Translations under genes and position numbers: made by a program
The notes under the pieces: model-generated
What the model was told of the DNA's origin: nothing
The model's input: the letters and a program-made list of their open reading frames with translations, nothing else
Database searches by the model: none
Source: Rhynchopus sp. YZ270_cl-10
Taxonomy: Eukaryota; Euglenozoa; Diplonemea; Diplonemida; Diplonemidae
DNA length: 64,000 nt
Reading direction: 5' to 3'
NCBI GenBank assembly: GCA_964035575.1
Contig: OZ037927.1
Span: forward strand, 682,001 to 746,000
Shown here: piece by piece, positions 42,361 through 53,058 of the stretch
Layout of the letters: every line of letters starts with the position of its first letter
Position numbering within the stretch: position 1 is the stretch's first letter

Positions 42361-43386
42361 TTTTTCTGCTCGCTGCGCTCGCGGAGGTATACCTCAAAAA
42401 AATTTCCGCTCGCTTCGCTCGCGCTGTACGCCATTTTCTTCCTGCCTACGGTGTCATTTTACAATGTCTAGGGGGATTCCCTTGTATTTTACAGCCAAAA
42501 ATGAAACTTGACCCAAGCTGCAAAAATTTGACCATTTTTAGTTCAAAGTGACCCAACCGTTGCAACAGCCCCTGCTTCTGGAAGACGTATTGATTTTGTA
42601 CGGTTAGTGTACATAAGGCGCAAGACCAAGCGCCGTTAATAAAGGATTAGATTCCGTTTTTTTGTTATCTCGCAAAGCTGACCCTTCGCCTCTCCACCCT
42701 GCGGCTGGCAGGGAGGCGCGCGCGAAGCGCGCGACGACCACTTTCACCAGGTGGGAAAGCTCGGAATGTACTTTTTTTCCAGGAAATTATTTTTTTTTGA
42801 CCATCATGCCATTCAGGGGGAAAATCCCAAAGTTAGCAAAAGGCCTGAAGTAGCTCTGAGCAAACCCCGTGGAAGAAGTGTGAGGATAAATTCACTTTTC
42901 CTCACACATAGCCACTTTTCCTCACTCAATTTGGAAAAGTAGCAATAATTATTGGCTGGGGTTTGTGTAGAAAAAAGCCTATGTGTGAGGCTTTTTTTGG
43001 TGTGAGGAAAAGTAGAGGGGGGGTCGAAAAAAAAATTGGGTGGGAGAGTGGGTCATTTTGATACATCTGCTTCACATTTTGTCACCGTGACCAACATGAC
43101 CATTTTTTGGTCCATTTTTTCGGCCAAAAATTTGGTACCACAGGGCTATACCATATTCTGGGATTATCAATATTTTGAAAATACGGCCTGGTATTCGGGC
43201 CAAAATGTCCCATGGGGCCCATAGTAGCCTTACTGGGTGTCGAGCAGAGCCAATCTTAATAGTGAAATTCGATTTTCTGTGAAAAATATTCCCACCAAAA
43301 AATCGTCTTTTTTTTCTGCATATTCACCCCACACTTCTTCCACGGGGTTTGCTTAGAGCTACTTTTCCTTCAGTTGAGAAAACTAT
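42361..43386. other. spacer with CTCGCTTCGCTCG words
   Basis: Directly after the satellite come two CTCGCTKCGCTCG palindromic words (42368-42430). The remainder, including a TCCTCACACATAGCC/complement pair around 42895-43015, shows no gene. Confidence 0.55.
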
Positions 43387-43588
43387 TATATTCTGGTGAA
43401 ATATTCACTTTCCCTCCACTCGTGCCCTTTCAGAAACTCGTGGCTGACTTTATCCCACTCGCTTCGCTCGTGAGATAAAGTCTATTACCCCACTCGCTTC
43501 GCTCGTGGGGTAAAATGCCACTCGTTTCTGAAAGGTACACTCGTGTGAGGAAAAGTGAATATTTCCTCAGACGAATAAATAGCTATTT
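43387..43588. mobile_element. fold-back element F3
   Basis: Arms with GAAATATTCACTTT and complement, two CACTCGCTTCGCTCGTG stems inside, and AAATAGCTATTTATT (complement of the right end, 43573-43588). The third member of the F1/F2 family, in opposite orientation. Confidence 0.75.
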
Positions 43589-44138
43589 CCCTTTTTCTTT
43601 TTTCCTCGTTATTTGGGGTTCTGTTTCAATCCTCCGGTGGCGTGTAAAGGACAAGCCAAGGGTGGGAATGTGGAGTGGGGTGGGGCGGAAGCATCCGTAT
43701 TTAGGAATCTTGTACATAGAATATCCTTCTCAGGCTCAGAATTGCGAAGTTACACAACACAATTCTTGATCACAATAAAAGAAGTGAAGTTATCAAAGAA
43801 AAAAAAACACCAGGTAGGTGACCTTACCAGGTCTCATTCTTATGGATAAAATGAGAGAAGTTGCTGCGGTAGCGATAAAACAAAGAGACAAAATATGAGC
43901 TATAAAAAAAGAAGACGAAAAAATAACAAAACCCAAGAATTGAGCAAACAGCAGTACCAATAAAAATGGCACAGAGGCAGACAGAGGCACTCTACAAGAG
44001 TGGTAAAAGAAAACACTTTATGGTGGGCACATCACTTGCCACATTAGTTTATTTTTTGAGAGAAAAGTTCCTTCCTTCATAACCTCGTATGCTTCAGGTT
44101 CACATCACATGTTCACATGTTTGTGTGTTACATGCGGT
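43589..44138. other. spacer, no gene seen
   Basis: Low-complexity sequence up to the 3' end of the CUB-like receptor gene; nothing recognised. Confidence 0.5.
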
Positions 44139-45854
44139 TCACAGGAGGGACAGCTCTTTCTGGTTCTCTGCTATGTCTGGGGTTATATCGAACGAGGGCT
44201 TCGCAGTGCGCTTCATCCCTTTATTCATATAGACAATGACACCGACGGCGCTAGCAATCACAACCACACCACTGGCGGCACAGATCGCGATGAGCGCTCC
44301 CACAGAAAGATCGTCATCACCATCATCAGCAGCAGCAGCACCTGCAGGTGAAGATGTGGGGGTCGCTGGGGACAAGGTGGACGTTGGGGACAAGGTGCCT
44401 GGCGAGGCGCTAGGTGCAGTGCTGGGTGAGGTGTTGGGTGAGGTGCTTGGTTGCCCAGGTGGCGCGTTGCACCCCCACGCAAAGGCGGCAGAGCCACAGC
44501 GACCGTCCACACAGCCACGTCCGCTGATGCTCATGGACAGAGAACCACGTGTCATCATGGAGAGGTTGTTCTGCAGTCCGCTCCTCATGTACCCCGTGTA
44601 GGTGTGGAACACTGTGTGTGTCGTGTTCTCAATCGAGAAGTTGCCGAAGAAGTCAAGTGCACTTAGTGATACCTGGAACGTTCCGTAGCAGCTCACACTC
44701 CAGCACCGCTCCACCCCTGCTGCAGGCACCGGCACGCTCACAGTACCGCTCTCAGCACTGTTCGCACCAACAGGGGTGCACGTCTTCTTCACCTTCGGAG
44801 GAAGGCAGGTGTAGTCAAATGCAAACCCAAGACCGTCACCGCTGCGCTGGCTTGCAAACTCCACCAACAGAGGTCCGCTGAAGGTGTCTGTGCCGTTGTG
44901 AATACCTGAAGCACGCAAGACACGGCTGTACTCACCATTGGGACGCCCCTCGTACATGCTGACGTAGTCCGAGGTGCGTGTGTCGAACGACGTCCACGTG
45001 ATCAGCACTCCATCTTCACACGCAAGCTGCCAACAGACAGCCTCGCTGTGGTCGTAGTTCATATGCGTTACAGATCCAGTTGCACCGTCCAACACAGCCT
45101 TGTTGTTGCATGTCACCTCCTGTGTGGGGGGAAGTGCTGGGTTGTATGCCCAAAAAGGGAATGTGTTCCGTGGGGCGGGCACATTGCATCCGTACGAGAA
45201 GAACGCCCAGTTGCCGTTTGCGGTATACTTTCCGTAGCTCAGGGTCGTGACACGCACATCCCCCGAGACGTTGAGAGAGATGAGTCCTGTGAGGCGCGCA
45301 CCCCCGCCCTGTGTTGCATACAACACCTGGGAGAGGTTCCACACAGCAAACTCACCGATGAAGCTCACACTGTAGAACAGCTCGAGCGTGCCGTGGCAGT
45401 AGAGGTTCCTGCAGTCCCACGCACTTGCATTTCTAGTATTAATGGCCGCCCTCACGGTACCGTTTGCCCCGTCTACGTCCTGGCAGGTCGCATTCGAACT
45501 CGGGAGACACTTATAGTCAAACTCAAACCCACCTTCTGTTGCGTTCCGTTCAAACGTCACACGCAGCGGCCCTTCCAGCACAGTCACATCCTGGCCGTGG
45601 TTGCCCATCCTGGCAAACGCTGGGTACGCCAGGTTGTCCATCTTGTAGATGAACACATAGTCCGTGGACTGGTAGTACGTCCACATGATCTGCACATCAC
45701 CGCTGCAGTCAATCGTCCACTGCTCGCACGGCGAGGACAACGAGCTCACCGTCCCATCTGCTGCTAAATATGGCTCACAGTCTGCAGTTTGTTCCCCTGC
45801 AGCTGTCAGGAGGAACACACAGAGGCTGACTAAGAATCTCATCGGTTCAGGCAT
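44139..45854 (-). CDS. type I membrane protein with CUB-like Cys-rich modules
   Basis: Single exon; ATG at 45854 gives 571 residues and a second ATG at 45842 gives a cleaner signal peptide (MRFLVSLCVFLLTAAGEQ). The ectodomain has four Cys-rich beta modules of CUB-like type: CEQWTIDCSGDVQIMW, WDCRNLYCHGTLELFY, VCWQLACEDGVLITWTSF and RCWSVSCYGTFQVSLS. Each has an Asp/Tyr ligand-loop pattern such as SDYVSMYEG and many N-glycosylation sites. A Ser/Thr/Pro-rich stalk, one membrane helix (GALIAICAASGVVVIASAVG) and a 28-residue tail follow. A cell-surface adhesion or receptor role is inferred. Confidence 0.88.
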   Translation of the reverse strand: MPEPMRFLVSLCVFLLTAAGEQTADCEPYLAADGTVSSLSSPCEQWTIDCSGDVQIMWTYYQSTDYVFIYKMDNLAYPAFARMGNHGQDVTVLEGPLRVTFERNATEGGFEFDYKCLPSSNATCQDVDGANGTVRAAINTRNASAWDCRNLYCHGTLELFYSVSFIGEFAVWNLSQVLYATQGGGARLTGLISLNVSGDVRVTTLSYGKYTANGNWAFFSYGCNVPAPRNTFPFWAYNPALPPTQEVTCNNKAVLDGATGSVTHMNYDHSEAVCWQLACEDGVLITWTSFDTRTSDYVSMYEGRPNGEYSRVLRASGIHNGTDTFSGPLLVEFASQRSGDGLGFAFDYTCLPPKVKKTCTPVGANSAESGTVSVPVPAAGVERCWSVSCYGTFQVSLSALDFFGNFSIENTTHTVFHTYTGYMRSGLQNNLSMMTRGSLSMSISGRGCVDGRCGSAAFAWGCNAPPGQPSTSPNTSPSTAPSASPGTLSPTSTLSPATPTSSPAGAAAADDGDDDLSVGALIAICAASGVVVIASAVGVIVYMNKGMKRTAKPSFDITPDIAENQKELSLL

Positions 45855-47045
45855 TAAAGAAAAAACACGAGTTAATCTGAAATATTTTTGTATAGGAGAG
45901 TGTGAAGGTGTTGCCGGAAGGTGCAGTGAGGGAAGAGGAAAGACGTTTGTGTCGTTTCGGTTACCTACTTGCAACAGAGGTAGTGTTTGTATTTGTTTTG
46001 TTTCCTTCTTGCTCAGTTTCAGCTGCAAAGGCTGCATCCATAACACCATGACGAACACTTTTTGAACAAAGAAGAAAAAAAAAAGAAGAAGAAAAAAACA
46101 CTGATTCCATTTGGATGTCCTCGGGTTTTACTGAGAATATAGGCAGGGCTAGACGACACTTTATTTTTTTTTTGTGGAATAACGACAGCAAACAACATTT
46201 TGAATGAAAGGAAAAACAAAAACAAAACTAAAACAAAACCAAACAAAGCAAAAAGCCCCTTTGAAAAAAGGTGAATGCACCCTCATAACACATCAAAGAA
46301 CTACAGGGCTTTATGGAAAAAAAAAACGGATGGGAAAAAAAAAAAATCATACAAAAAGGCACAAAACAGCAAAATGCCGTCTTGAAGACTTTCATTCCTT
46401 TTTCTTTTTGCAAAAACCATCCTGTCAGATAGACAGGGCGGTTTGTGTCATGGATACGACACGCTGAATTCTTCGGAAGACAATGGCCCAAAGATCATAG
46501 GCCTTTTTTTTCATGAGGGAACTTTTTTGGAAAGTGGGAGATTTGCACAACGGCCACACCAACCGAGGCAACTACACGACTCCAACAAATTTATCAAAAA
46601 AAAAAAGATCGGGTCTTTTGTTTGTGCGCTCAAAGCCGGGAAAACAAAAGGTGAAAAAAAATGTGTTAAACTGAAGTACGGTTGTTGTGGTTAATTGAGT
46701 ACTCAAAGAAGCGAGCTTCTGTCTTTTTCAATCCGTTTTTTGTTTGCCCTGCAGCGCTGCCTCCAATCTTTTTAGAATTGACAACAAGTTGTTTTATCAA
46801 AAAAATCACATAGTATCACGTAGACACCACAACCCCCCCCCAGGATGGGTTCAAAACCCACATACCCAGATGCTTTTTGGGGCCATATTCTGCGCAAGAA
46901 TTACCCCCCCTATTATCAAAATATACAGACACATCACAAAAAAAAAAAAATACTGTTGTTTGCATCAACAAAAAAAACCACAAAAAGGTGAAATGTGAAC
47001 AACCCCTACCACACCTCGTCATCTCAACCCTCCACACTTTAGCCC
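45855..47045. other. intergenic with R11 and R12 copies
   Basis: R11 at 46535-46596 (-) and R12 at 46874-46920 (-). The first about 200 bp upstream of the receptor gene could be leader sequence; the frame stays open to 46058 but without a convincing start. Confidence 0.6.
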
Positions 47046-48767
47046 TTAGATACGCAGACAGAGCTTACTCATCGCCACGGTACCACCAGAGGAGGAGGAG
47101 GTCGAGGTCCGCGCACGCTTTGACGGCGCCTCCATGCTCGAGCTCTTCCGCTTCTTCTCCTGCACCGGTGCGGGCTGCACAAGGGCAGACTTGGGTAGCA
47201 TAGCCTTGCTAGGCACATCGGACATCGCCTCCAACAAAGACCCAAGCTTGCTTGAGGACACCGGAAGCGAGTCTGATTGAAAAAAAAAAAAAAATATTTT
47301 GAAAATTCTGTACACCCTTACAAGATGAGCACCCACCCTCAAGTCAGCAGTATTATTTTCAAAATTTTCAATACCATATTCGTAAAAATGCTCGGCCTTA
47401 AAAAAAGGTCGAACTTCCAGAAAAACTCCTGAAAAGGTCGAACATTTTTACGAAAAAAAATTTTTTTTGTACGAATACGGTACTTTCTAAAGGTAATCAT
47501 AGGGTTTTGGTTGTACGTCAAAGTGTGTAATAACATATTCTATGCTGATATTTTTCAATACACTCCCACTGGTCTAAGAGGAAACCATGCCATAAAAAAA
47601 AACTTTCACACACATACCTGATGCAAGCTTTGGTGGGGGTGGTGGCGGTGCCACAGCAACATCCTTAATACCCAACAACGCCGCCTCCAACGGAGCCACA
47701 TAGTGCAACGCAGGCGCCGTGAGCGACGGCGACTCCGGCAGCTCTGTGTCCGCCAGCCTCGACACCCTCTCTAAAATCATTGCCTTTGCCCGCACGAAGT
47801 CTGCATGATGCGACACTTCCACTGCCTCAGCAAACCGCTTGGACACATCCCTCATATGGGTCAGAAGCGACCCACTGCGCCGCCTGGCCTCCTCTCTTGC
47901 ACGGGTTTGTCTTGCATCCATATCATCTAAATGGTCGATCAGCAATGCCTCCTTCGCTTGCACCGCAGCGACCACTGAAGCAAATCTTTCTGTCACCGCA
48001 GTTCGCAACGCTGCGATAGAATCCTGTGGAGCATCCGTGGGTGCTGGAGTGTCTCGCACTGCAACGATGTCCGCTATCCTCGCATCAAGTCTTTCCAAGC
48101 AAAGCCGCACATCAGTTTGCGCAGAAGAAACCGCATCCGCCAAAGGAACCACTTCAGCATTGTCCCCCTTATTCGGCCCTAACTGCAAACAATACACACA
48201 AAGCAATTCATTCCGGAGCGGACAGTACAAATCCAGGTCTTTGTTATGGGTTTCACACTGTTTTGGTTTGAGACGTTGCAGCGTACCTAGGGGGTGGATT
48301 TTGTGGCGTTTGTAACCCCCTCTGGAGTGTTGGGTGTCTTTGCAATCTCTGCAGAGTTGGAAATTACAGTCTTCGCAGTCGAATAGGGCGTCTGCGGCCT
48401 CGCAGTTGCCACAAAGGAGTTGTTGGCGTTGTGCCTTTTCTTCGCGGAGGCTTTCTACTACGTTGCGGAGGGTGATGTTGCACTTCAACCCCTCTGCGCC
48501 ATTTGGAAGAAGTGTCTCTGCACGGCAGATCGGGCATCGTAAGGAAGGCGGCGTCAAAGCCGCCTTCATCAACTGTGCAGACTCGGTGGAAGGGGGAGCT
48601 GGGGCGTCAAATTGTGCCTCGGAAAGCGGGGCAGTGCTCTGTGCTACGTCGTGCCAAGTGCACGCACATCCGCGGCAGAGGTTGTGTCCACAGTCTAGCA
48701 ATACAGGGTCGTTATAAAGTTCGATGCAGACACTGCACATTGCCTCTTCTTCCCAGCCGCATTTCAT
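47046..48767 (-). CDS. TRIM-like RING, B-box, coiled-coil protein, two exons
   Basis: Exon 1 48767-47618, exon 2 47272-47046, phase 1 join (TCA G|GTATGT ... AATCAG|AC), 458 residues. RING-type zinc finger at the start: CSVCIELYNDPVLLDCGHNL, then CRGC and after an inserted Pro/Ala loop CPICRAE. Two B-box-like zinc clusters follow: CGNCEAADALFDCEDCNFQL and CETHNKDLDLYCPLRNELLC. A coiled coil covers about 215-340. The C-terminus has a basic EKKRKSSS / KRART patch, a likely nuclear signal, and a Ser-rich end. RING domains of this kind act as E3 ubiquitin ligases. Intron 1 (47617-47273) contains an imperfect inverted repeat around TTCGTAAAAATGTTCGACC. Confidence 0.9.
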
Positions 48768-49265
48768 TGTGTGTGGGGAGGGGGGAGGAGGGAGGAGGGG
48801 TGCTTGTTTTGTTCCAAAAACTTCTGTGGTTGGGGGGGTTGTTACTGTGCTAAATTTTCAGTGTAATTGGTGTGGCTGAAGGGGGGGGTGCTATTTTGGG
48901 GCTATTTTCTGCTATTGGGGTACTCAGCCACACCAGCAATACATTTTTTTTTTGGTATTTCCTACCTTCCGACTTTTTCTGACCTTTGGTGCATGATCGA
49001 GAAAAAAAAGTGTTGGTTGGTTGGGTAGGTGGAGGAAAACTTCGAGAAAAAGTGGGGAGGAAAATATAGCTTTTTGTTCCTGAGATGAGATTTCTTTTTT
49101 TGTGAAGGGAAGATAGATAAGTCTACGTCCCCCTTTATGTTTGAGGTGGGCTGTGGTGGGTGGTACCACCACTACCACCACCACCACACTGCGGCTTAGA
49201 CGTCATAAGCCTTACCACCCCCGACACAGTCGCTACACTGCACATCACCCTTAACCTTTTTTTTC
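48768..49265. other. intergenic with a duplicated piece of the MutL gene
   Basis: 49141-49255 repeats a coding stretch of the neighbouring MutL gene (49484-49575): a GTGGTGGGTGGTACCACCAC block, ACACTGCGGCT, AGACGTCATAAGCC and ACACAGTCGCTAC. On minus it would read like VRLMTSKPQCGG. Confidence 0.8.
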
Positions 49266-51932
49266 TCACCGCACTTCACATAGAGGGTGCAGGTGTACCA
49301 GCGGGTCCATCCCATTTGCTAATGCCTTGATGTGCACATCTACGGCACGGCGCAATGTGGCGAGCACTGTAGCATGCGAAGAACGTGCCCCTTTTGTGTG
49401 GTAGAGGCTGTGGGCTTGGGCCTCTGCTGCTGCAGTGAAGTGTGCGAGGGTGATTTTGGGGCGGGTGGAGGCGAGGGTGTGGTGGGTGGTACCACCACCA
49501 CCACCACCATCACCACACTGCGGCTCAGACGTCATAAGCCTCACCACCTCCAACACAGTCGCTACGCTGAACCCAGACACCTCCCCTCCATCGTGCATCT
49601 GCGTCAACATCAGCTCCCCCTCTTCGTCCAACCCAAGCAGAAACCCATTCCCTTCCGCAAGATGCGGGGACACACTGCACACCACCTTTAACCTCTCAAA
49701 CAGCGTCTCATCAAATCTCTCCCCACCTTCCCCTCTCCAGTCTTTCAAAGGTACAGGGCAGGGCAGCGCTGTGCTTGGTAGCTGCACTGTACAGACCCCT
49801 TCTGCTAGTACCACTGCAGTGTGCAGCGCTTCCGGGGAAAAGAAAAAGCATTCGGTACGCCCATCTCGCGCTGCCTGCGCTATCGCTACTGTCTTTTCAA
49901 ACGAAAGCAATGAACTGATGGAAAGATTGCAACACTCCAGATGACTCCATGAAGGATCTACATCAACGTTGTGCGTGCATTTTATTGTCATCCTCTGTGC
50001 GACAAAGTCTTTGTGGTTAATATTCCTCCGAATCGCATTCGAACTCAGCAACGTACCCAACCTTGCTGTCAGATCGAAGGACGGGAGAGAGACGGCCCCT
50101 GGCTGCGCTTGAAACCCTCCGAGCACATCCTCCACCTTCACCCTCACCGCAGGCAGCGACGACACCTGCGAGGTTTGAACCACCGGGTGCGACAGCATCG
50201 TTTCGCTTGAACACTTCACATCTGGGGTAGACATCGCTTCCTTTGACTCTTTTGACTCCTTTGATGGGGAACGCAAAGGTGACTGTGACTGTGACTGCGA
50301 CTGCGACTGCACTACCCCCTCCTCGAGAAGGCCTCCAGGAACCCCCGACAACGGCAACTCTTCAAAATCAAAGAAATCCTCCTCTTCCTCCTCCTCCTTT
50401 TCCTCAAGCTGTTGCGACATTGTGTTCACCGCAACCCACGCAGAGTCATCGGAATCCTTCTGAATTTTGCAGTTTTTTTTCCGCTCCGAAAAATTTGATA
50501 AAGTACTCTGAACCGAACTGTCGGGACGGTGCCGTTTTGCGGGGATCGTTGTAGAAGAGCTCGGTGTAGTATCTCTTGGCCGTTTTAGAGAGGAGGATGG
50601 AGGGGTGGAAGGGAGGCGTTGTTCGGTTAATCGTTTTGGGGTGTGGAGAGGTTGGGCGGTTTGAGAGGATGGGTTTGGGGTTGGGGAGGTGTCGCCTTCT
50701 GGTTCACTTCCTATGTCCTCCGTATAATCGTATACCTGCGTCGCAACGCCCGACATCCCTCCCGCATCTTTGGTATAAAAGAGCAGTTCGTCTACAGCCT
50801 CATTTTCTTTCGTCTTGACCCCCGCTAACCCGTTTTGTCCCCTCGGGCACCATCCATTATCTTTTGGCAGACCCGGTTGTTTTGATAATGCGGTCTGAAG
50901 AAGCGCGATAATTTCGTTTTCTTGCGAAATGAAAACCTCCGATTTTTGCGGGCAAACTGTAACATCTACTCTAGAATGAGGAAGGGTAAGGTTTAGGAGA
51001 AGAATCGGTTCGCGGGTTGAAGAGCTCGGGGGCCGCGTGAGGAGGTAGGCAGATCGGAGTGTAGAGACCCCTTGCCTCCATTTGACGAGACGTTTGTTGA
51101 TAAAGCAAAAAATCCGATCATCGCTCGCACGACTCGCAGGAACCCCAGCTGCACCCACTTTGGGGAGATGCACTGTCACTTCAATCGAATTGTCTTCATT
51201 GGCTACTTCAACCTTATCTAATGCAGAATACACTTTGACACCTAACATTGCCTTCACACTTTCTTCATATCCAATAACAGGTTTTGCATGATCTGGGGAC
51301 AGAAGCTTCCTTTCTTTATACACCAAAAGCTTTAATCGGGGGTGGATCAACCCTAACCCAAAGCACACATTTTGAATCGCTGCCCATTGTCTTTTCACTC
51401 GAGACCCATCACGCCAGAACCTTTCTCGAACCGGGGTTGACGAAAACGGAGAATCCACCAGCACCGCTGTTCCTTTACATTTAAGACCCTCGTTTGGGGT
51501 GACGGTAGTGGTATCCTCCTGGGTTATGTCGAAGTTTACTGCAGGATGCAAAGGGTGCTTCGTGGCAACAGAGACCTTAGATGCTTGAGAGGAGATCGCA
51601 GCTAGCGCATAGCCTCGATACCCATACATATCTCCTACAGGTGTTCCGGTAGAATTTGCCTCTGTTGGGTTATCATTGTTGTGTGTTTTGGAGGTATAGC
51701 CAGCTTTTCCGACGATATCGTATGGCGGTGCAATCCCGGTTCCGTTATCCTCCACTTTGATGGTGCTAAGGTCCAGAGGGGCCCGTACAGTAACTATAGT
51801 GGCCTGGGCGTCCAAGCTGTTTTCGATCAGTTCTTTTACCACAGCGCACGGAGATTGGATTACAACGCCAGAATGCAAACGAACTGCTTCAACTGCATCA
51901 ATTGGTTGGATCAATCCTCCTTGGGAGAGCAT
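49266..51932 (-). CDS. MutL-family mismatch-repair ATPase, PMS-like
   Basis: Single exon, 888 residues, ATG at 51932 (preceded by CTCTCATTAG, a possible acceptor). The N-terminal GHKL ATPase motifs are clear: VVKELIENSLDA, VEDNGTGI, GYRGYALAAI. The MutL transducer part includes FCFINKRLV and SRVDVTVCPQKSEVF. A long Ser/Thr/Pro/Glu-rich linker contains DFFDFEELPL. The C-terminal part resembles the MutL dimerisation region, but I cannot see the DQHAxxE metal-binding endonuclease motif of MLH3/PMS2-type proteins, so a PMS1-like, non-nuclease partner is favoured. Expected to pair with MLH1 and follow MutS in the nucleus (family knowledge). Confidence 0.9.
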   Translation of the reverse strand: MLSQGGLIQPIDAVEAVRLHSGVVIQSPCAVVKELIENSLDAQATIVTVRAPLDLSTIKVEDNGTGIAPPYDIVGKAGYTSKTHNNDNPTEANSTGTPVGDMYGYRGYALAAISSQASKVSVATKHPLHPAVNFDITQEDTTTVTPNEGLKCKGTAVLVDSPFSSTPVRERFWRDGSRVKRQWAAIQNVCFGLGLIHPRLKLLVYKERKLLSPDHAKPVIGYEESVKAMLGVKVYSALDKVEVANEDNSIEVTVHLPKVGAAGVPASRASDDRIFCFINKRLVKWRQGVSTLRSAYLLTRPPSSSTREPILLLNLTLPHSRVDVTVCPQKSEVFISQENEIIALLQTALSKQPGLPKDNGWCPRGQNGLAGVKTKENEAVDELLFYTKDAGGMSGVATQVYDYTEDIGSEPEGDTSPTPNPSSQTAQPLHTPKRLTEQRLPSTPPSSSLKRPRDTTPSSSTTIPAKRHRPDSSVQSTLSNFSERKKNCKIQKDSDDSAWVAVNTMSQQLEEKEEEEEEDFFDFEELPLSGVPGGLLEEGVVQSQSQSQSQSPLRSPSKESKESKEAMSTPDVKCSSETMLSHPVVQTSQVSSLPAVRVKVEDVLGGFQAQPGAVSLPSFDLTARLGTLLSSNAIRRNINHKDFVAQRMTIKCTHNVDVDPSWSHLECCNLSISSLLSFEKTVAIAQAARDGRTECFFFSPEALHTAVVLAEGVCTVQLPSTALPCPVPLKDWRGEGGERFDETLFERLKVVCSVSPHLAEGNGFLLGLDEEGELMLTQMHDGGEVSGFSVATVLEVVRLMTSEPQCGDGGGGGGTTHHTLASTRPKITLAHFTAAAEAQAHSLYHTKGARSSHATVLATLRRAVDVHIKALANGMDPLVHLHPLCEVR

Positions 51933-52413
51933 CTAATGAGAGTGGGAGAGAGAGGGGGAAAAATAATAGAGATGAGAGCCGATAGCCCGCTTGTTTACAA
52001 AAAAGAAAGGGGGGGGTTAAAACATTGTTCTGGAGGATGTGAGGGGGGAGGGAGGAAGAGGGGAAGGGGGGAGGGAGGAAGAGGGGAAGGGGGGAGGGAG
52101 GAAGAGGGGAAGGGGGGTGGGAGGAAGAGGGGAAGGGGGGAGGGAGGAATTCTTAGAAAGATATTTTGTGTTTTTTGTTGTCTAAGTTTGGGGGAGGGGG
52201 AGAGAGGGGGAAAAAAAAAATGTTTTGTAAGATGAATCTAAGCCGTAGCTGAGTGAATGGTCACCTAAAGATATAACAAAAAAGAGGGAACAACAGAACT
52301 GGGCTAGAAAAGAAAAAAAAAAAAAATGTCATATAAATAAATCTACGAAAACTGCGTATGTTAGCATAAAACACCATACTATACCCACCTTATTCTATTC
52401 ACACACCACCCCC
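51933..52413. other. upstream region of MutL gene: GGGAGGAAGA minisatellite and type I block
   Basis: 52040-52150 is a 24-bp GGGAGGGAGGAAGAGGGGAA-type tandem repeat (CT-rich on the sense strand). The type I block at 52221-52267 follows. Confidence 0.75.
52221..52267 (-). repeat. type I intron-associated block upstream of MutL gene
   Basis: On minus: CTTTAG, GTGACCATTCACTCAGC, TACGGCTTAGATTCATC, TTACAAAAC. The upper stem differs from other copies but the TTCATCTTACAAA end is kept. Confidence 0.65.
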
Positions 52414-53058
52414 TTACGTCTCCATCCCCCCCACTGCGTTGAGGTTGTACGTTCTGCGCATGGAATACTGCGGTGCGGTGCCCCCTGGGAAGACCGTCCC
52501 CGCACCCTGTGTGTGCACGGTGGTGCTGCTGTGTGTCTTCGCTCGCCCCACCTCTTGCCTGTTAAGCTGTTGGTGGTGATCGAGCGGGCTGCGGTTGTAT
52601 CCACGGGAGTGAAAGAGCTCGACGAACCACACCATGAATACTATCCAGAGAAACAGAAAGCCGAAGGTGAAGGAGAGGACACGCAGTGAGAGGTCAATGC
52701 CCTGCAGCACAGCGACCAAACGGATGTCCCGCGCTATCGTCAAATGAATTATTAGTAGTGGAGTGTCTGAGGCAAGAAACAACGCTAACACCCCGCCCTG
52801 GATCTTCTGCATACGTTCCCCACGGTTCAACTGCTTCTTCGTCGCCCACACCAAGCTCGTAGACCCCACAGTGAAGTACACAACCAGAGAAATGATCACG
52901 ACAACAATAAAAACACTTTTCGTCCCAGACCCAACCTGCCCTTCATTCCAAAGCCACGCCAGGTACGTAATCAACGAAATCACCTGCAAGACCCCATACC
53001 ACCAAATCAGCGTTACCGGTGATGACAAAGCGCCGTGCATCAACGAGGAGTACGCCAT
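52414..53058 (-). CDS. four-helix membrane protein of unknown family
   Basis: 214 residues from ATG at 53058 (the frame is open a few codons further). Four hydrophobic segments: LIWWYGVLQVISLITYLAWL (about 18-38), FIVVVIISLVVYFTVG (49-73), GVLALFLASDTPLLIIHL (90-110) and FTFGFLFLWIVFMVWF (127-149). The C-terminal 65 residues are polar with HHQQLNRQ and probably cytosolic. No signal peptide or family motif. It could be a small tetraspan of the ER or plasma membrane; function unknown. Confidence 0.78.
   Translation of the reverse strand: MAYSSLMHGALSSPVTLIWWYGVLQVISLITYLAWLWNEGQVGSGTKSVFIVVVIISLVVYFTVGSTSLVWATKKQLNRGERMQKIQGGVLALFLASDTPLLIIHLTIARDIRLVAVLQGIDLSLRVLSFTFGFLFLWIVFMVWFVELFHSRGYNRSPLDHHQQLNRQEVGRAKTHSSTTVHTQGAGTVFPGGTAPQYSMRRTYNLNAVGGMET

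Noticed and set aside
41992-42434. CRISPR-like look of the GATGGCAT array
   Set aside because: No spacers; it is a pure octamer satellite in a eukaryotic genome.
47339-47536. Minus-strand frame within intron 1 of the TRIM-like gene
   Set aside because: Lies in an intron with an imperfect inverted repeat; no start or homology.
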